A program made the translations under genes and the position numbers. From positions 5,451-69,450 of the forward strand of contig DKID01000017.1 of the NCBI GenBank assembly GCA_002454045.1: DNA of 64,000 bases, in the 5' to 3' direction. The notes under the pieces are model-generated. The model did no database searches. It was not told the DNA's origin and saw only the letters and a program-made list of their open reading frames with translations. This document shows positions 24,769 through 32,717 of the stretch, piece by piece (positions within the stretch are counted from its first letter, which is position 1; every line of letters begins with the position of its first letter). The stretch comes from Nitrospina sp. UBA6727. Lineage in GTDB: Bacteria > Nitrospinota > Nitrospinia > Nitrospinales > VA-1.

Positions 24769-26607
24769 GAGGAGTAGCATGATCAGGCTCATTGCGGACG
24801 GCGTGATCCCGGAAATGCGCCCCGCTTGTCCCAACGTAACCGGGCGAATCGCTTCCAGTTTCTGCACCACTTCGTGGGAGAGTCCGGGCACCCCGCGGTA
24901 TTGAAACTCATCGGGTATGCGGTAGGACTCTAGTTTTTTTTGTCGCGCGGCGATTTGATTTTGTCGGGCGATGAACCCTTCGTACTTTATCCGAATTTCT
25001 ACTTGCTCGCCGACCAACTGCGGAACTTTGCCGCCGTCAAAAGTTCGGAGCAAATTATCGTGCGACACTTCGGGACGGCGGAGCAAGCCGCTGAGCGTCG
25101 TGGGATTTTTCAATTCGTGAATACCCAGTGCGGACAATCGGACGAGTGTTTTCGGGTTGGGCACCACCGCCGTTTCTTCCAGCCTTTTTATTTCTTCGTC
25201 CACCGCGCGATATTTTTCCATACACTTTTCGAGCAATGTTTTATCCACCAAGCCCAAGCCGTGACCCTTTTTCATCAGTCGCTCGTCGGCGTTATCTTGC
25301 CGCAAGAGTAGCCGATATTCCGCGCGGGAAGTGAACATGCGGTAAGGTTCCTGCGTGCCCTTGGTCACCAGATCATCGATGAGCACGCCGATATAACTAT
25401 CCATGCGCGTGAGCAAAAATGGTTTTCGTTTTTGCGCTTTGAGGGCGGCGTTGATCCCCGCGATGATTCCCTGCCCCGCCGCTTCCTCATAACCGGAGGT
25501 GCCATTGATTTGCCCCGCGTGGAATAATCCGCTCACCCGTTTCGTTTCCAGTGCTGGCGTAAGTTGTGTCGGCGGAACAAAATCGTATTCCACCGCGTAG
25601 CCGGGCGCAACAATCTCGGCATGTTCCAAGCCCGGTATCGTTTGCACCAACTGCACCTGCACCTCCTCGGCGAGACTGGTGGAAATGCCGTTCGGATAAA
25701 TCCAGTCCGTGTCCAAACCTTCGGGTTCCAGAAAAATATTATGCGAACTTTTGTCGGGGAACTTGACGACTTTATCTTCTATGGAAGGACAATACCGCGG
25801 GCCGACTCCGTCTATCATGCCGCTGTATAACGGCGACAAGTGCATGTTGTCGCGGATGACTTGCGCGGTTTGCTCGTTGGTCGCGGTGAGGTAGCACGGC
25901 ACTTGCTCTCGGTCAATGCGGGAGGTGGAGAACGAAAAGGGACGCGGCACTTCGTCCCCGGGCTGAATGGTGCATTGGCTGAAGTCGATGCTGTCGCGTT
26001 TCAAACGCGGCGGGGTTCCCGTTTTCAAACGCCCAAGTTTAAATCCCGCCGACAGAAATGATTGCGCGAGTTTGGTGGATGGCTTTTCTCCCGCGCGGCC
26101 AGCGGGCTTGCTTTTCAATCCAAGATGAACGCGACCGTTCAAAAAAGTTCCCGTCGTGATGACCACGGATGACGCTTGAATTTCAGTGCCCGCCGCGGTG
26201 CGCACTCCTTTGACGGTGGAATTTTCAATCATCAGTTCATCGGCTTCTTCGAGGAGCAAGTCGAGGTTGGCGGTATTTTCCACAACTTGGCGCATGGTAT
26301 TTTTGTATTGAACTTTGTCGGCTTGCGCCCGAAAACCGTGGACCGCTGGGCCCTTCGACATATTCAGAACCCGGAATTGGATTCCCGTTGCGTCGATGGT
26401 TTTCGCCATCTCGCCGCCGAGCGCATCAATCTCGCGCACGATATGTCCTTTGCCGACGCCGCCAATCGCGGGATTGCACGGCATCAAGGCGATTTTGTCC
26501 GCCGCCAAAGTGACCATCACGGTGGCGCATCCCATCCGCGCCGCCGCCAACGCCGCTTCGCAACCCGCGTGCCCGCCGCCAATAACAATTACGTCAACCG
26601 TTTTCAT
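24682..26607 (-). CDS. mnmG: tRNA uridine-5-carboxymethylaminomethyl(34) synthesis enzyme MnmG
   Basis: The protein has 641 residues. MnmG, with MnmE, adds the cmnm5 group to wobble uridine using FAD and methylene-tetrahydrofolate. The N-terminus has the Rossmann motif VIGGGHAGCEAALAAARMG, followed by CNPAIGGVGKGHIVREIDALGG, GTFLNGRVHLG, SRAEYRLLLRQDNADERL and the C-terminal helical MnmE-binding domain ending GRISGITPSAMSLIMLLLEK. After that a Pro/Arg/Ser-rich tail of about 25 residues (TPPSSPRPPRRR) is encoded by an intergenic-type GC repeat and is not family sequence. No mnmE is near. Confidence 0.96.
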   Translation of the reverse strand: MKTVDVIVIGGGHAGCEAALAAARMGCATVMVTLAADKIALMPCNPAIGGVGKGHIVREIDALGGEMAKTIDATGIQFRVLNMSKGPAVHGFRAQADKVQYKNTMRQVVENTANLDLLLEEADELMIENSTVKGVRTAAGTEIQASSVVITTGTFLNGRVHLGLKSKPAGRAGEKPSTKLAQSFLSAGFKLGRLKTGTPPRLKRDSIDFSQCTIQPGDEVPRPFSFSTSRIDREQVPCYLTATNEQTAQVIRDNMHLSPLYSGMIDGVGPRYCPSIEDKVVKFPDKSSHNIFLEPEGLDTDWIYPNGISTSLAEEVQVQLVQTIPGLEHAEIVAPGYAVEYDFVPPTQLTPALETKRVSGLFHAGQINGTSGYEEAAGQGIIAGINAALKAQKRKPFLLTRMDSYIGVLIDDLVTKGTQEPYRMFTSRAEYRLLLRQDNADERLMKKGHGLGLVDKTLLEKCMEKYRAVDEEIKRLEETAVVPNPKTLVRLSALGIHELKNPTTLSGLLRRPEVSHDNLLRTFDGGKVPQLVGEQVEIRIKYEGFIARQNQIAARQKKLESYRIPDEFQYRGVPGLSHEVVQKLEAIRPVTLGQAGRISGITPSAMSLIMLLLEKLSRRAAAVVTPPSSPRPPRRRAPSSP

Positions 26608-26675
26608 CGAGTTTGAACCGGACGGGGAATGAGTTTTCGATTGCCATTATTTACGTCTCATTCCGAATTAAAAAA

Positions 26676-26762
26676 TGGTGCCGAAGAGAAGACTCGAACT
26701 TCCACATTCTTGCGAATACATGAACCTGAATCATGCGCGTCTACCAATTCCGCCACTTCGGC
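26676..26762 (-). tRNA. tRNA-Leu(CAG)
   Basis: The 87-base reverse-strand cloverleaf has acceptor GCCGAAG pairing with CTTCGGC, D-arm GCGGAATTGGTAGACGC and anticodon stem CATGA/TCATG with loop TTCAGGT (anticodon CAG). It also has a long class II variable arm and a T-arm GAAGTTCGAGTCTTC-type, and CCA is encoded. The long variable arm and the anticodon both indicate leucine. It lies between mnmG and a GC-rich repeat before ribF. Confidence 0.95.
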
Positions 26763-26767
26763 ATTTT

Positions 26768-26835
26768 TGTTCGGCGCCGTCACCGTCGCCGCGACCGTCA
26801 CCCCCCGCGCCCCCCTGTCACCATCGCCGCGCCAC
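26768..26835. repeat. GC-rich intergenic repeat block
   Basis: The segment between tRNA-Leu and ribF consists of CGCCGTCACCGTCGCCGCG, ACCGTCACCCCCCGCGCC and CACCATCGCCGCGCC runs, the reverse-strand form of the GACGGYGACGG family. No hairpin with a U-tract was seen, so it is not a recognisable terminator. Confidence 0.55.
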
Positions 26836-26859
26836 AGCATAGCAAATTCCCGCGGACTT

Positions 26860-27792
26860 TTATTTTTTTGTCCGCCGCAATATTTTTCCGGCTTCGTCGA
26901 TATCTCGCTTAATCTGAACCACCAAATCGGCGGCGGACTTGAATTCCATTTCACTGCGGATGCGTGCCACAAACTGAACTTCAATTTCATGATTGTAGAT
27001 CGCTTGGTCAAAATCAAAAATGTGTACCTCGACGCTCAATCGGTCGCGGTGAAAAGTTGGATTGAACCCGACGTTCGCAACCGCCGCGTAGGAATTATTT
27101 TCATAAATAACTCGCACTGCATACACTCCCGTCCCCGGTATCTGCACCTTGCTGGTGTCAATGTTCGCGGTCGGGAACCCGATGGCTTGGCCCGTTTTGT
27201 AACCGGAAATAACCGGACCTAATATAGAATAATCCCTGCCCAGAAATTGGCTCGCCGTCTCGACTTGTCCCGCCTCGATAAGTTCCCGCACATGCGAACT
27301 GCTCACGGTATGTTCGTTGAGTTTGAAGGGTTCTACCACGTGAACGTGAAACCCAAATTCCTCGCCCATCTTTTGGAGGTAGGGAATCGTCCCTTCCCGC
27401 CCGCGACCAAACGCGTAGTCGAAGCCGACGACAATTTCCTTAACGCCTATTTTTTCGGAGAGAATGTTTTTGGAAAAATCGCGGGGACGCTGGTCTGCAA
27501 ATTGTCGGGTGAAGTCAGCGCAAATCACCAAGTTGATTCCGAAGGATTCAATCAGCGCCATTTTTTTTTTGAAGTGCGTCAGCAGGGGAGGTACTTTCTT
27601 CGGCGCGATGATCTTCAATGGATGCGGCTCGAAGGTGAACGCGATGGACGTTCCCCCATGCGCCAAAGCCAACTCCGCCGTTTTGCGAAATAGCATCTGA
27701 TGGCCAACGTGCACTCCGTCAAAATTTCCAATCGTCATCACGGGGTGGGGAATGGCGCCGATTATATTTTTTGTTCCGCGAATAATTCTCAT
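26860..27792 (-). CDS. ribF: bifunctional riboflavin kinase/FAD synthetase
   Basis: The protein has 310 residues. The N-terminal adenylyltransferase domain carries TIGNFDGVHVGHQ (residues 20-32) and the later HVRELIEAG region. The C-terminal flavokinase domain has IGFPTANID, GVYAVRV and the family end. It phosphorylates riboflavin to FMN and adenylates FMN to FAD. Several flavoproteins nearby (NadB, MnmG, the CrtI-like pair) need its product. It is divergent from tatB. A TATAAA about ten bases before the ATG could be a -10, which would make the mRNA nearly leaderless, but this is uncertain. Confidence 0.95.
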   Translation of the reverse strand: MRIIRGTKNIIGAIPHPVMTIGNFDGVHVGHQMLFRKTAELALAHGGTSIAFTFEPHPLKIIAPKKVPPLLTHFKKKMALIESFGINLVICADFTRQFADQRPRDFSKNILSEKIGVKEIVVGFDYAFGRGREGTIPYLQKMGEEFGFHVHVVEPFKLNEHTVSSSHVRELIEAGQVETASQFLGRDYSILGPVISGYKTGQAIGFPTANIDTSKVQIPGTGVYAVRVIYENNSYAAVANVGFNPTFHRDRLSVEVHIFDFDQAIYNHEIEVQFVARIRSEMEFKSAADLVVQIKRDIDEAGKILRRTKK

Positions 27793-27929
27793 AAAGTTGA
27801 CTTTATACTATCTCAAACTTTTCGTCCAAAGCGCGCGGAAAATAGCGCGAGGAATCCCGCGCGCAACGTGATGACAATCGTCCCCCCAATCTGCTAGAAT
27901 AGTTCATCGCAACGGTGTGGAGTTTCTGC

Positions 27930-28229
27930 ATGTTTGATGTTGGATTTTTTGAACTGATGATTTTAATGGGTATCGCCGTCGTGGTGATCGGTCCGCAAAA
28001 TCTTCCTAAACTCGCGAAAGCCATCGGCAAAGGTTGGGGCGAATTCCAAAGCACTTTCCGCGGTCTGAAACAAGAGGTCATGGATGAGGCGGAAGGAATC
28101 AAACAAACCGTCAACGTGGACGCGCTGGAACAGGACATTAGCGCCGCCACGAAAGTTGATGTGGACGTCAACCTTTCCGCCGCCGACTTGGATATTGCCA
28201 GCGACCTGAGAAAAAAAGACGACCACTAA
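27930..28229 (+). CDS. tatB: twin-arginine translocase subunit TatB-like
   Basis: The protein has 99 residues from ATG 27930, with GGAG (27919-27922) upstream. A short transmembrane helix (MFDVGFFELMILMGIAVVVIG) is followed by the hinge GPQNLPKLAKAIGKGWGEF and an amphipathic helix with an acidic tail. The N-terminal MFD(V/I)GF.E with a GPQ-LP hinge is typical of TatB rather than TatA. The chain is shorter than E. coli TatB, and TatA cannot be ruled out. No tatC is adjacent. An in-frame ATG/GTG five codons upstream is less likely. Confidence 0.85.
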   Translation: MFDVGFFELMILMGIAVVVIGPQNLPKLAKAIGKGWGEFQSTFRGLKQEVMDEAEGIKQTVNVDALEQDISAATKVDVDVNLSAADLDIASDLRKKDDH

Positions 28230-28296
28230 TCGCGGCGCGACGACGACGCGGCGAGGTTTTGTTTTTCATTCTGGTGGCGCAACAACTTTTCCCTAG

Positions 28297-28677
28297 ATGA
28301 TCAGTTCCGTATCGTTTCATCCTTTCATTTCCCATTTCCCCGCCGCGTTATTTGTTGCCGGATTACTCCTTCTTTTTTTGTCCCGTAAAAAAAATGACGA
28401 AAAATTAAAAGCCGCCGCCGCCTTCAATTTAAGCCTGGGTCTTTTAACCGCCGTGCTTGCCGACTTCTCCGGCATGGTCTCCGTCGACATCAACTTGCTC
28501 GCCGTCGTGGATGTTGAAAAGCATCAAGGCTATTCCTTCCTGTTCACAATCCTTTGCGGATTCTCCGTCGGCTACGTTTACACCAACACTTTCTCCCGCA
28601 CCGCGTTGGGATATTATGCGGCGGGACTCGTGGCGCTGGGCGTTTGCATTTTTTCTGGCTACCAATTAGTTTTTTAG
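28297..28677 (+). CDS. DUF2231-like four-helix membrane protein
   Basis: The protein has 126 residues, with four predicted membrane helices (about residues 14-30, 40-60, 78-94 and 105-124). The N-terminus SFHPFISHFPAALFVAG matches the HP...HFP motif of DUF2231 proteins, which are small inner-membrane proteins sometimes linked to haem or cytochrome proteins. The convergent neighbour has the same motif, so the two look like divergent paralogues. The function is unknown. Confidence 0.7.
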   Translation: MISSVSFHPFISHFPAALFVAGLLLLFLSRKKNDEKLKAAAAFNLSLGLLTAVLADFSGMVSVDINLLAVVDVEKHQGYSFLFTILCGFSVGYVYTNTFSRTALGYYAAGLVALGVCIFSGYQLVF

Positions 28678-28712
28678 AAAAACATTTTCACGCCGCGCCG
28701 CTGCCGAAATTT

Positions 28713-29132
28713 TTAGCGCGTTGAAACTCCGAAGCGATGAACCAGTTCGCCGCCGAAGTAACCGGTGGTGAGAACACAAATTCCCCCCGCGGCGATGATC
28801 AGCAAATACAAAATTCTTCCCCACGGTTTGCGGAGGTAACGAGAGACGAGCATCGCCATGACGAACACCGCGGCGGTGACGAACGCAAACCGCAAATGGA
28901 TGGCGAGAAAGTCTCTAAACTTTTCCGTATTTTCCAGGCTGAGCATCCCCAAAAATCCCACCAGCAAAACCGGGAACAAACACAAGATGCCTAAGCGGAT
29001 GTTGAATCGCCCCGCGGTCTTCACCGTCGCGTCTTTTCGAAGAGCCCCGTAAATTTCAAACACCGCGCCGCTGGTCAACAAGCCCATTGGAAAATGAACG
29101 AGCAAGGGATGAAGTTTGGCGAAGAAAATCAT
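28713..29132 (-). CDS. DUF2231 domain membrane protein
   Basis: The protein has 139 residues with four predicted helices. The hallmark LHPLLVHFPMGLL sits at residues 7-19, and the C-terminus LTTGYFGGELVHRFGV is the other DUF2231 box. Conserved His residues in the two boxes could coordinate haem or metal, but no experimental role is known to me. The gene converges on its smaller paralogue with 35 bases between stops. Confidence 0.82.
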   Translation of the reverse strand: MIFFAKLHPLLVHFPMGLLTSGAVFEIYGALRKDATVKTAGRFNIRLGILCLFPVLLVGFLGMLSLENTEKFRDFLAIHLRFAFVTAAVFVMAMLVSRYLRKPWGRILYLLIIAAGGICVLTTGYFGGELVHRFGVSTR

Positions 29133-29160
29133 AAATCAATTTCAAGAACTGTTCGCCGCC

Positions 29161-29241
29161 GCGGCAACTAGCGATGGTCACCGCCACGCCGCCGCCAAAA
29201 CTTTTTGCGCGTCCCCGACAAAAACCGTCGCTAGTTGACGC
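29161..29241. repeat. GC-rich repeat bounded by 17-bp inverted repeats
   Basis: The arms 29161-29177 and 29225-29241 are inverted copies (GCGGCAACTAGCGATGG against GCGTCAACTAGCGACGG, 15 of 17 identical, with a perfect 10-bp core CAACTAGCGA/TCGCTAGTTG). They enclose CCGCCACGCCGCCGCC and an AAAACTTTTTGCGC segment typical of the dispersed family. The terminal inverted repeats suggest that at least some family members moved as a small unit. Confidence 0.6.
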
Positions 29242-29248
29242 GCGCTGC

Positions 29249-30046
29249 TTAGCGACGACGGCGGTCTATTTCCGCCAGCATGATGCCGGCCGCGACCGAT
29301 ACGTTGAGGGATTGCACGGAACCTTTTCCGGGAACTCGGACCAGAATGTCGCACCGTTGTTTGACGCGGTCGGAAAGTCCCTCCTGTTCATTTCCCAACA
29401 CCATCACCGCGGGAAATTTTATTTTAGCGGCGAAAAGAGTTTCGTCCGAATTGAGATCCGCGCCGACCACGAACCAGCCGCGCTCCCTGCAATCTCTTAA
29501 TGACGAAGCAAGATCGGTGCTGGTAAATATGCGAACTTTTTCAAGCCCGCCCTCCGCCATTCTCGCGGCGGAAGAGGGGATTGCCGAAACTTTTCCGTTG
29601 CCGGGAAGCACCAAACCTTCTACGCCAAAAAATGCGCAGGTCCGCAAAATTCCGCCTTGGTTATGCGGGTTATCAATTCCGTCCAACACCACGACTAATC
29701 CGTTGTCGGAAATTTCGCCGCGGACTAATCGATGCGCGGATTGCGGAAGGCGCGGGCGGACTACCATCACCACTCCTTCATGGTGAATGCCGCTGGCAAC
29801 TTTGTTGAGGGATTCTTGGTCCAACTGGCGGTAGGGGATTTTCTCCGCCGCGCAAAAAGCTTTCACCTCTTTTAATTGCGCAGCGCGGGCGCGACTGAAA
29901 AACAAACGCAAGAGGCTTTCGCGCCTCGCTTGAAACGCGCTCATGCAAGCGTTCCAACCGTAGAGGGTGAACTCTTCCTGCTTTTTATACCGCTTGCGCA
30001 CGCTGCCGCCGCGCGTCTTTACATGGCTTGTCGTTTTTTGATTCAT
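29249..30046 (-). CDS. 23S rRNA/tRNA 2'-O-methyltransferase, RlmB/TrmH type
   Basis: The protein has 265 residues. An N-terminal SpoU substrate-binding domain (LYGWNACMSAFQARRESL) precedes the SPOUT knot domain with motifs LDGIDNPHNQGGILRTCAFFG, VMVLGNEQEGLSD and the C-terminal VRVPGKGSVQSLNVSVAAGI. These are the three conserved TrmH-family boxes, with Asn and Arg of NPHNxGxxxR in place. It would methylate ribose in rRNA or tRNA with SAM. RlmB (G2251 of 23S rRNA) is the closest role by architecture. A basic leader of about 25 residues precedes the domain. Confidence 0.88.
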   Translation of the reverse strand: MNQKTTSHVKTRGGSVRKRYKKQEEFTLYGWNACMSAFQARRESLLRLFFSRARAAQLKEVKAFCAAEKIPYRQLDQESLNKVASGIHHEGVVMVVRPRLPQSAHRLVRGEISDNGLVVVLDGIDNPHNQGGILRTCAFFGVEGLVLPGNGKVSAIPSSAARMAEGGLEKVRIFTSTDLASSLRDCRERGWFVVGADLNSDETLFAAKIKFPAVMVLGNEQEGLSDRVKQRCDILVRVPGKGSVQSLNVSVAAGIMLAEIDRRRR

Positions 30047-30078
30047 CCGTCGTCATCGTTGTCGCCGTCGCGCTGATG

Positions 30079-31125
30079 CTAACCGTGTCCTCCCATCATG
30101 AATGCTTCGTCGTCTTCCATGACGGGAGGGGGAAGGTGCGCGACTTGGCTGAAAAATTTTTCCGCTTGTTGCATGACTTCCGCCACCGAGTGGCACGCAA
30201 ACATATTTTTTCGAAACTTCGCTGCGGCGGGATAACCGAACGCCAGCCAGGAAGAAAACTTCCGCAAGAAAATAAGCGTGAACCGCGTGTCGTAATTTTC
30301 GCGCAATCCGATCAAGTAGCGGTTGAGAAGTTGGACGCCAGAACGCGAGGCGGGTGCGCCGATACATTCTTTAAATATCCACGGATTTCGCAACGCCGCG
30401 CGACCGATCATCACCGCGTTCACTCCGGTTTCCTGCAATCTTCGTTTTGCCTGGTCGGCGTTGCGGATGTCGCCGTTACCGATGATGGGAAGTTTGGCGC
30501 GGCTTTTAACTTCGGCGATGAGATTCCAGTTTGCCCTGCCCTCATAACCTTGGGCGCGGGTTCGTCCGTGAATGGCGACCCACTCGCAACCCGATTGGTA
30601 AGCCGCCTCGACGCATTCGTGAATGGTCAGTTCGTCTTCGTTCCAACCTGTTCGCATCTTGACGGTGAGGGGTAGGCGAATTTTTTTTTTGATGGCGGAA
30701 AGAAATTTTTCCAAGTAAGACGGGTCGCGCATCAACGCCGCCCCGCAGCCTTTCTTCACCACTTTTTTTACCGGGCAACCTAAATTGATGTCCACGAAAT
30801 CCGCGCCGATTTCTTCCACCGCGTTTGCCGCGTGGGCGATGTCTTCTGAAGATTCGCCGAAAATTTGAATGCCGACAATCGTCCCGGGATTTTTATGAAC
30901 GCGCATCATCTTCCGAGTTTTCGCGGAATTGTAAAACAGTCCTTTCGCTGACACGAGTTCTGAAATCAAGACGCCCGCTTGCATTTCGTCCATCAGTTGG
31001 CGAAAACAAACATCGGTGATTCCCGCCATGGGGGCCAGCCAGAACGGACTCCTGGCGCGCGTTATTAATCGCACCGCCGCCGATGAGGGATGGTCTGATA
31101 GATGTGGCGTTTGCATTAAGTTCAT
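30079..31125 (-). CDS. dusB: tRNA-dihydrouridine synthase
   Basis: The protein has 348 residues. The flavin-dependent enzyme reduces uridine in the tRNA D-loop. PFWLAPMAGITDVCFRQL is the N-terminal FMN box, DINLGCPVKKVVKKGCGAAL holds the catalytic Cys, and VKMRTGW, HGRTRAQGYEG and GNGDI complete the barrel. The start is set at ATG 31125 (MNLMQTPHLS). The frame extends to 31188, but the extra residues (WIPTFVGMTT) are a translation of the dispersed hairpin repeat. An unusual Met/His-rich C-terminus (EDDEAFMMGGHG) ends the chain. Confidence 0.93.
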   Translation of the reverse strand: MNLMQTPHLSDHPSSAAVRLITRARSPFWLAPMAGITDVCFRQLMDEMQAGVLISELVSAKGLFYNSAKTRKMMRVHKNPGTIVGIQIFGESSEDIAHAANAVEEIGADFVDINLGCPVKKVVKKGCGAALMRDPSYLEKFLSAIKKKIRLPLTVKMRTGWNEDELTIHECVEAAYQSGCEWVAIHGRTRAQGYEGRANWNLIAEVKSRAKLPIIGNGDIRNADQAKRRLQETGVNAVMIGRAALRNPWIFKECIGAPASRSGVQLLNRYLIGLRENYDTRFTLIFLRKFSSWLAFGYPAAAKFRKNMFACHSVAEVMQQAEKFFSQVAHLPPPVMEDDEAFMMGGHG

Positions 31126-31152
31126 AAGGATTCCATTCGCCGCCGTCATCGT

Positions 31153-31252
31153 CGTCATTCCAACGAAAGTTGGAATCCAGTCGATCATTCGTCCCGCGGG
31201 ACACGAACGCCGCTGGGTTTTTCACTGGATTCCTGCTTCTGCAGGAATGACG
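31153..31252. mobile_element. 100-bp MITE-like element built from two inverted hairpin repeats
   Basis: The left end 31153-31181 reads CGTCATTCC...GGAATCCAGT, and the right end 31224-31252 is its inverse, ACTGGATTCC...GGAATGACG. Each end is itself a hairpin with an 8-bp stem: ATTCCAAC-GAAA-GTTGGAAT at 31157-31176 and ATTCCTGC-TTCT-GCAGGAAT at 31229-31248. Between them is a perfect 12-bp palindrome GTCCCGCGGGAC (31191-31202). The inner stems have diverged but stay paired by compensatory changes, which suggests a folded structure matters. Related single copies lie at 45260-45288, 57525-57552 and 59181-59209. A GC-rich block (about 31255-31320) follows. Confidence 0.7.
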
Positions 31253-31358
31253 GCTTCGTTGCGCCGTCGCCACCGCCACCATCGCGCCGTCGTTACCATC
31301 ATCGTCGCGCCGTTGTGCAGATTGTGGATTTATAAATCTATCGAGGTTGCTGGTGGCG

Positions 31359-31931
31359 CTAATTCCATTGCGGGTTCGCGGGGGCTTTTATCAGGTATTC
31401 ATAATCTTTGCCCATGGATTTGACGGCGTAAGCCCAGATGCTTTCTTCATCTTCCTGAAAAATAAATTTGCTTTGCGCTTCGCAGGTCAGCCAACTAAAC
31501 CGCGCCATCTCGCCTGCAAGTTGGCTTGTGCCCCAACCGGAATAACCCATATAGAACCTGATATTTTTTTTCGGATCTTCAATCCGAATCGTTAAGTTGT
31601 CGAGAAGTTCCCAACTCATTCCCATATAAACTCCGTCGCAGATGGCATCTAGTTCGGGCAAGGGTGTTTTGGATCGGCAAAGGTAGAAGACTTGTGATGG
31701 GGACACGGGCCCGCCGATAAAAATTTTTCCAGACGGGAAAGTCGGCACACCCATCTCCTTAAAAATTTCTTTGGCACCGAACGGGGCAGGTCGGTTAATC
31801 ACCAAGCCGAACGAGCCCTGTTCGTCGTGGTTGCACAACAACACGACCGTGCGGGAAAAACTGGGGTCCGGCAAAACGGGATTGGCGATTAGGAAATAGC
31901 CTTTCCCATACTGCTCATCAGATGCTGGCAT
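31359..31931 (-). CDS. YqgE/AlgH family protein
   Basis: The protein has 190 residues. The family pattern is clear: GYFLIANPVLPDPSFSRTVV, LLCNHDEQGSFGLVINRPAP, IFIGGPVSPSQVFYL and FYMGYSGWGTSQLAGEM. YqgE/AlgH proteins are small cytoplasmic proteins of unsettled function, named for an alginate-regulation locus in Pseudomonas. The gene starts 11 bases after the LRR gene ends, on the same strand, so the two are probably co-transcribed. Confidence 0.92.
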   Translation of the reverse strand: MPASDEQYGKGYFLIANPVLPDPSFSRTVVLLCNHDEQGSFGLVINRPAPFGAKEIFKEMGVPTFPSGKIFIGGPVSPSQVFYLCRSKTPLPELDAICDGVYMGMSWELLDNLTIRIEDPKKNIRFYMGYSGWGTSQLAGEMARFSWLTCEAQSKFIFQEDEESIWAYAVKSMGKDYEYLIKAPANPQWN

Positions 31932-31942
31932 AGGATTTCAAA

Positions 31943-32563
31943 TCACAGGTTCAAGGATTGAAGTTTTTTAAAGTTGGAACCTATCTTGGCTGCCTCTTGT
32001 CCTTCCGCGGAAGAAAAATTATTGTCCAAGGCAACGCTCACTAGTTCGGGAAATTTTTTTGATTGCGAGAGAGCCAACACACCGTCGTCGCCAATTTCGT
32101 TCTGCGCCAGATCGAGGTCCTCAATTTTTTCCAACTGGTTTTCTTTGGCGAGGATGATTGCCCCGGCGTCCTTTATATAATTCCGGTAGAGATTGAGGGA
32201 CTTAACTTTTTTCAATACCTTCGAGTTCACCAACGACCGGATGCCCTGCGGTCCGATATCGTTGCCGCCAAGTTCCAGCCAATTGACTTTGGAAAATAAT
32301 TCCGACTCAGACAATAGCGCGACCCCGTCATCACCGATGCGGTTGCCGCCAAGGTTCAAGCGCCGCACCTTGGAGACGCGCTCGTCCTGAGTGATGATCG
32401 TCATGCCATTTGGGCCAACGCAATAGCCTTTCAAGTTTAATTCTTTGCCGTCTGGCGCGAGCGTTTCGGAGATTACTTTTTCCATGACCTCTCGCAATTT
32501 TGTGCCGGTGAGACTGCACGGCTCCGCGGGTTTATAAATTTCAAAATGCGTGATTGAAGGCAT
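31943..32563 (-). CDS. leucine-rich repeat protein, ribonuclease-inhibitor type
   Basis: The protein has 206 residues and no signal peptide or membrane helix. After a 45-residue N-terminal part it has at least four LRRs with the RI-type pattern LxLxxNxIxxxG at about 27-residue spacing: LNLGGNRIGDDG, LELGGNDIGPQG, LNLYRNYIKDAG and LDLAQNEIGDDG, then a degenerate last repeat. Such solenoids bind proteins. This repeat class is commoner in eukaryotes and in some environmental bacteria. The start at ATG 32563 fits an MPSITHFEIYKPAEP leader. It sits directly upstream of yqgE. Confidence 0.8.
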   Translation of the reverse strand: MPSITHFEIYKPAEPCSLTGTKLREVMEKVISETLAPDGKELNLKGYCVGPNGMTIITQDERVSKVRRLNLGGNRIGDDGVALLSESELFSKVNWLELGGNDIGPQGIRSLVNSKVLKKVKSLNLYRNYIKDAGAIILAKENQLEKIEDLDLAQNEIGDDGVLALSQSKKFPELVSVALDNNFSSAEGQEAAKIGSNFKKLQSLNL

Positions 32564-32671
32564 CGTGCTTCCTTTAATTTAGGACGACGGCCTACTCCTC
32601 GACAACTCCTAAAGAGTGCGTCAGCAAAAAATGAAAAGCGATTAGCGTGGTTCGGACAGGCTATTATAAGG

Positions 32672-32700
32672 TTGACAGAAAATCAATAATATTTTAGATT
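32672..32700 (+). promoter_or_regulatory. candidate sigma70 promoter upstream of hisI
   Basis: A perfect -35 TTGACA (32672-32677) is followed after 17 bases by TAGATT (32695-32700). Transcription would start near 32707, leaving a leader of about 200 bases before hisI that contains a small ORF and a CTCTC/GAGAG hairpin (32724-32740). The remaining part of the 343-base gap between the LRR gene and hisI (32564-32671) shows nothing recognisable. Confidence 0.55.
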
Positions 32701-32717
32701 TCCGAAGTTCACCCACC

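Noticed and set aside
31126..31188. N-terminal extension of dusB
   Set aside because: The residues WIPTFVGMTT are the translation of the hairpin repeat, a familiar artefact. ATG 31125 fits the family.
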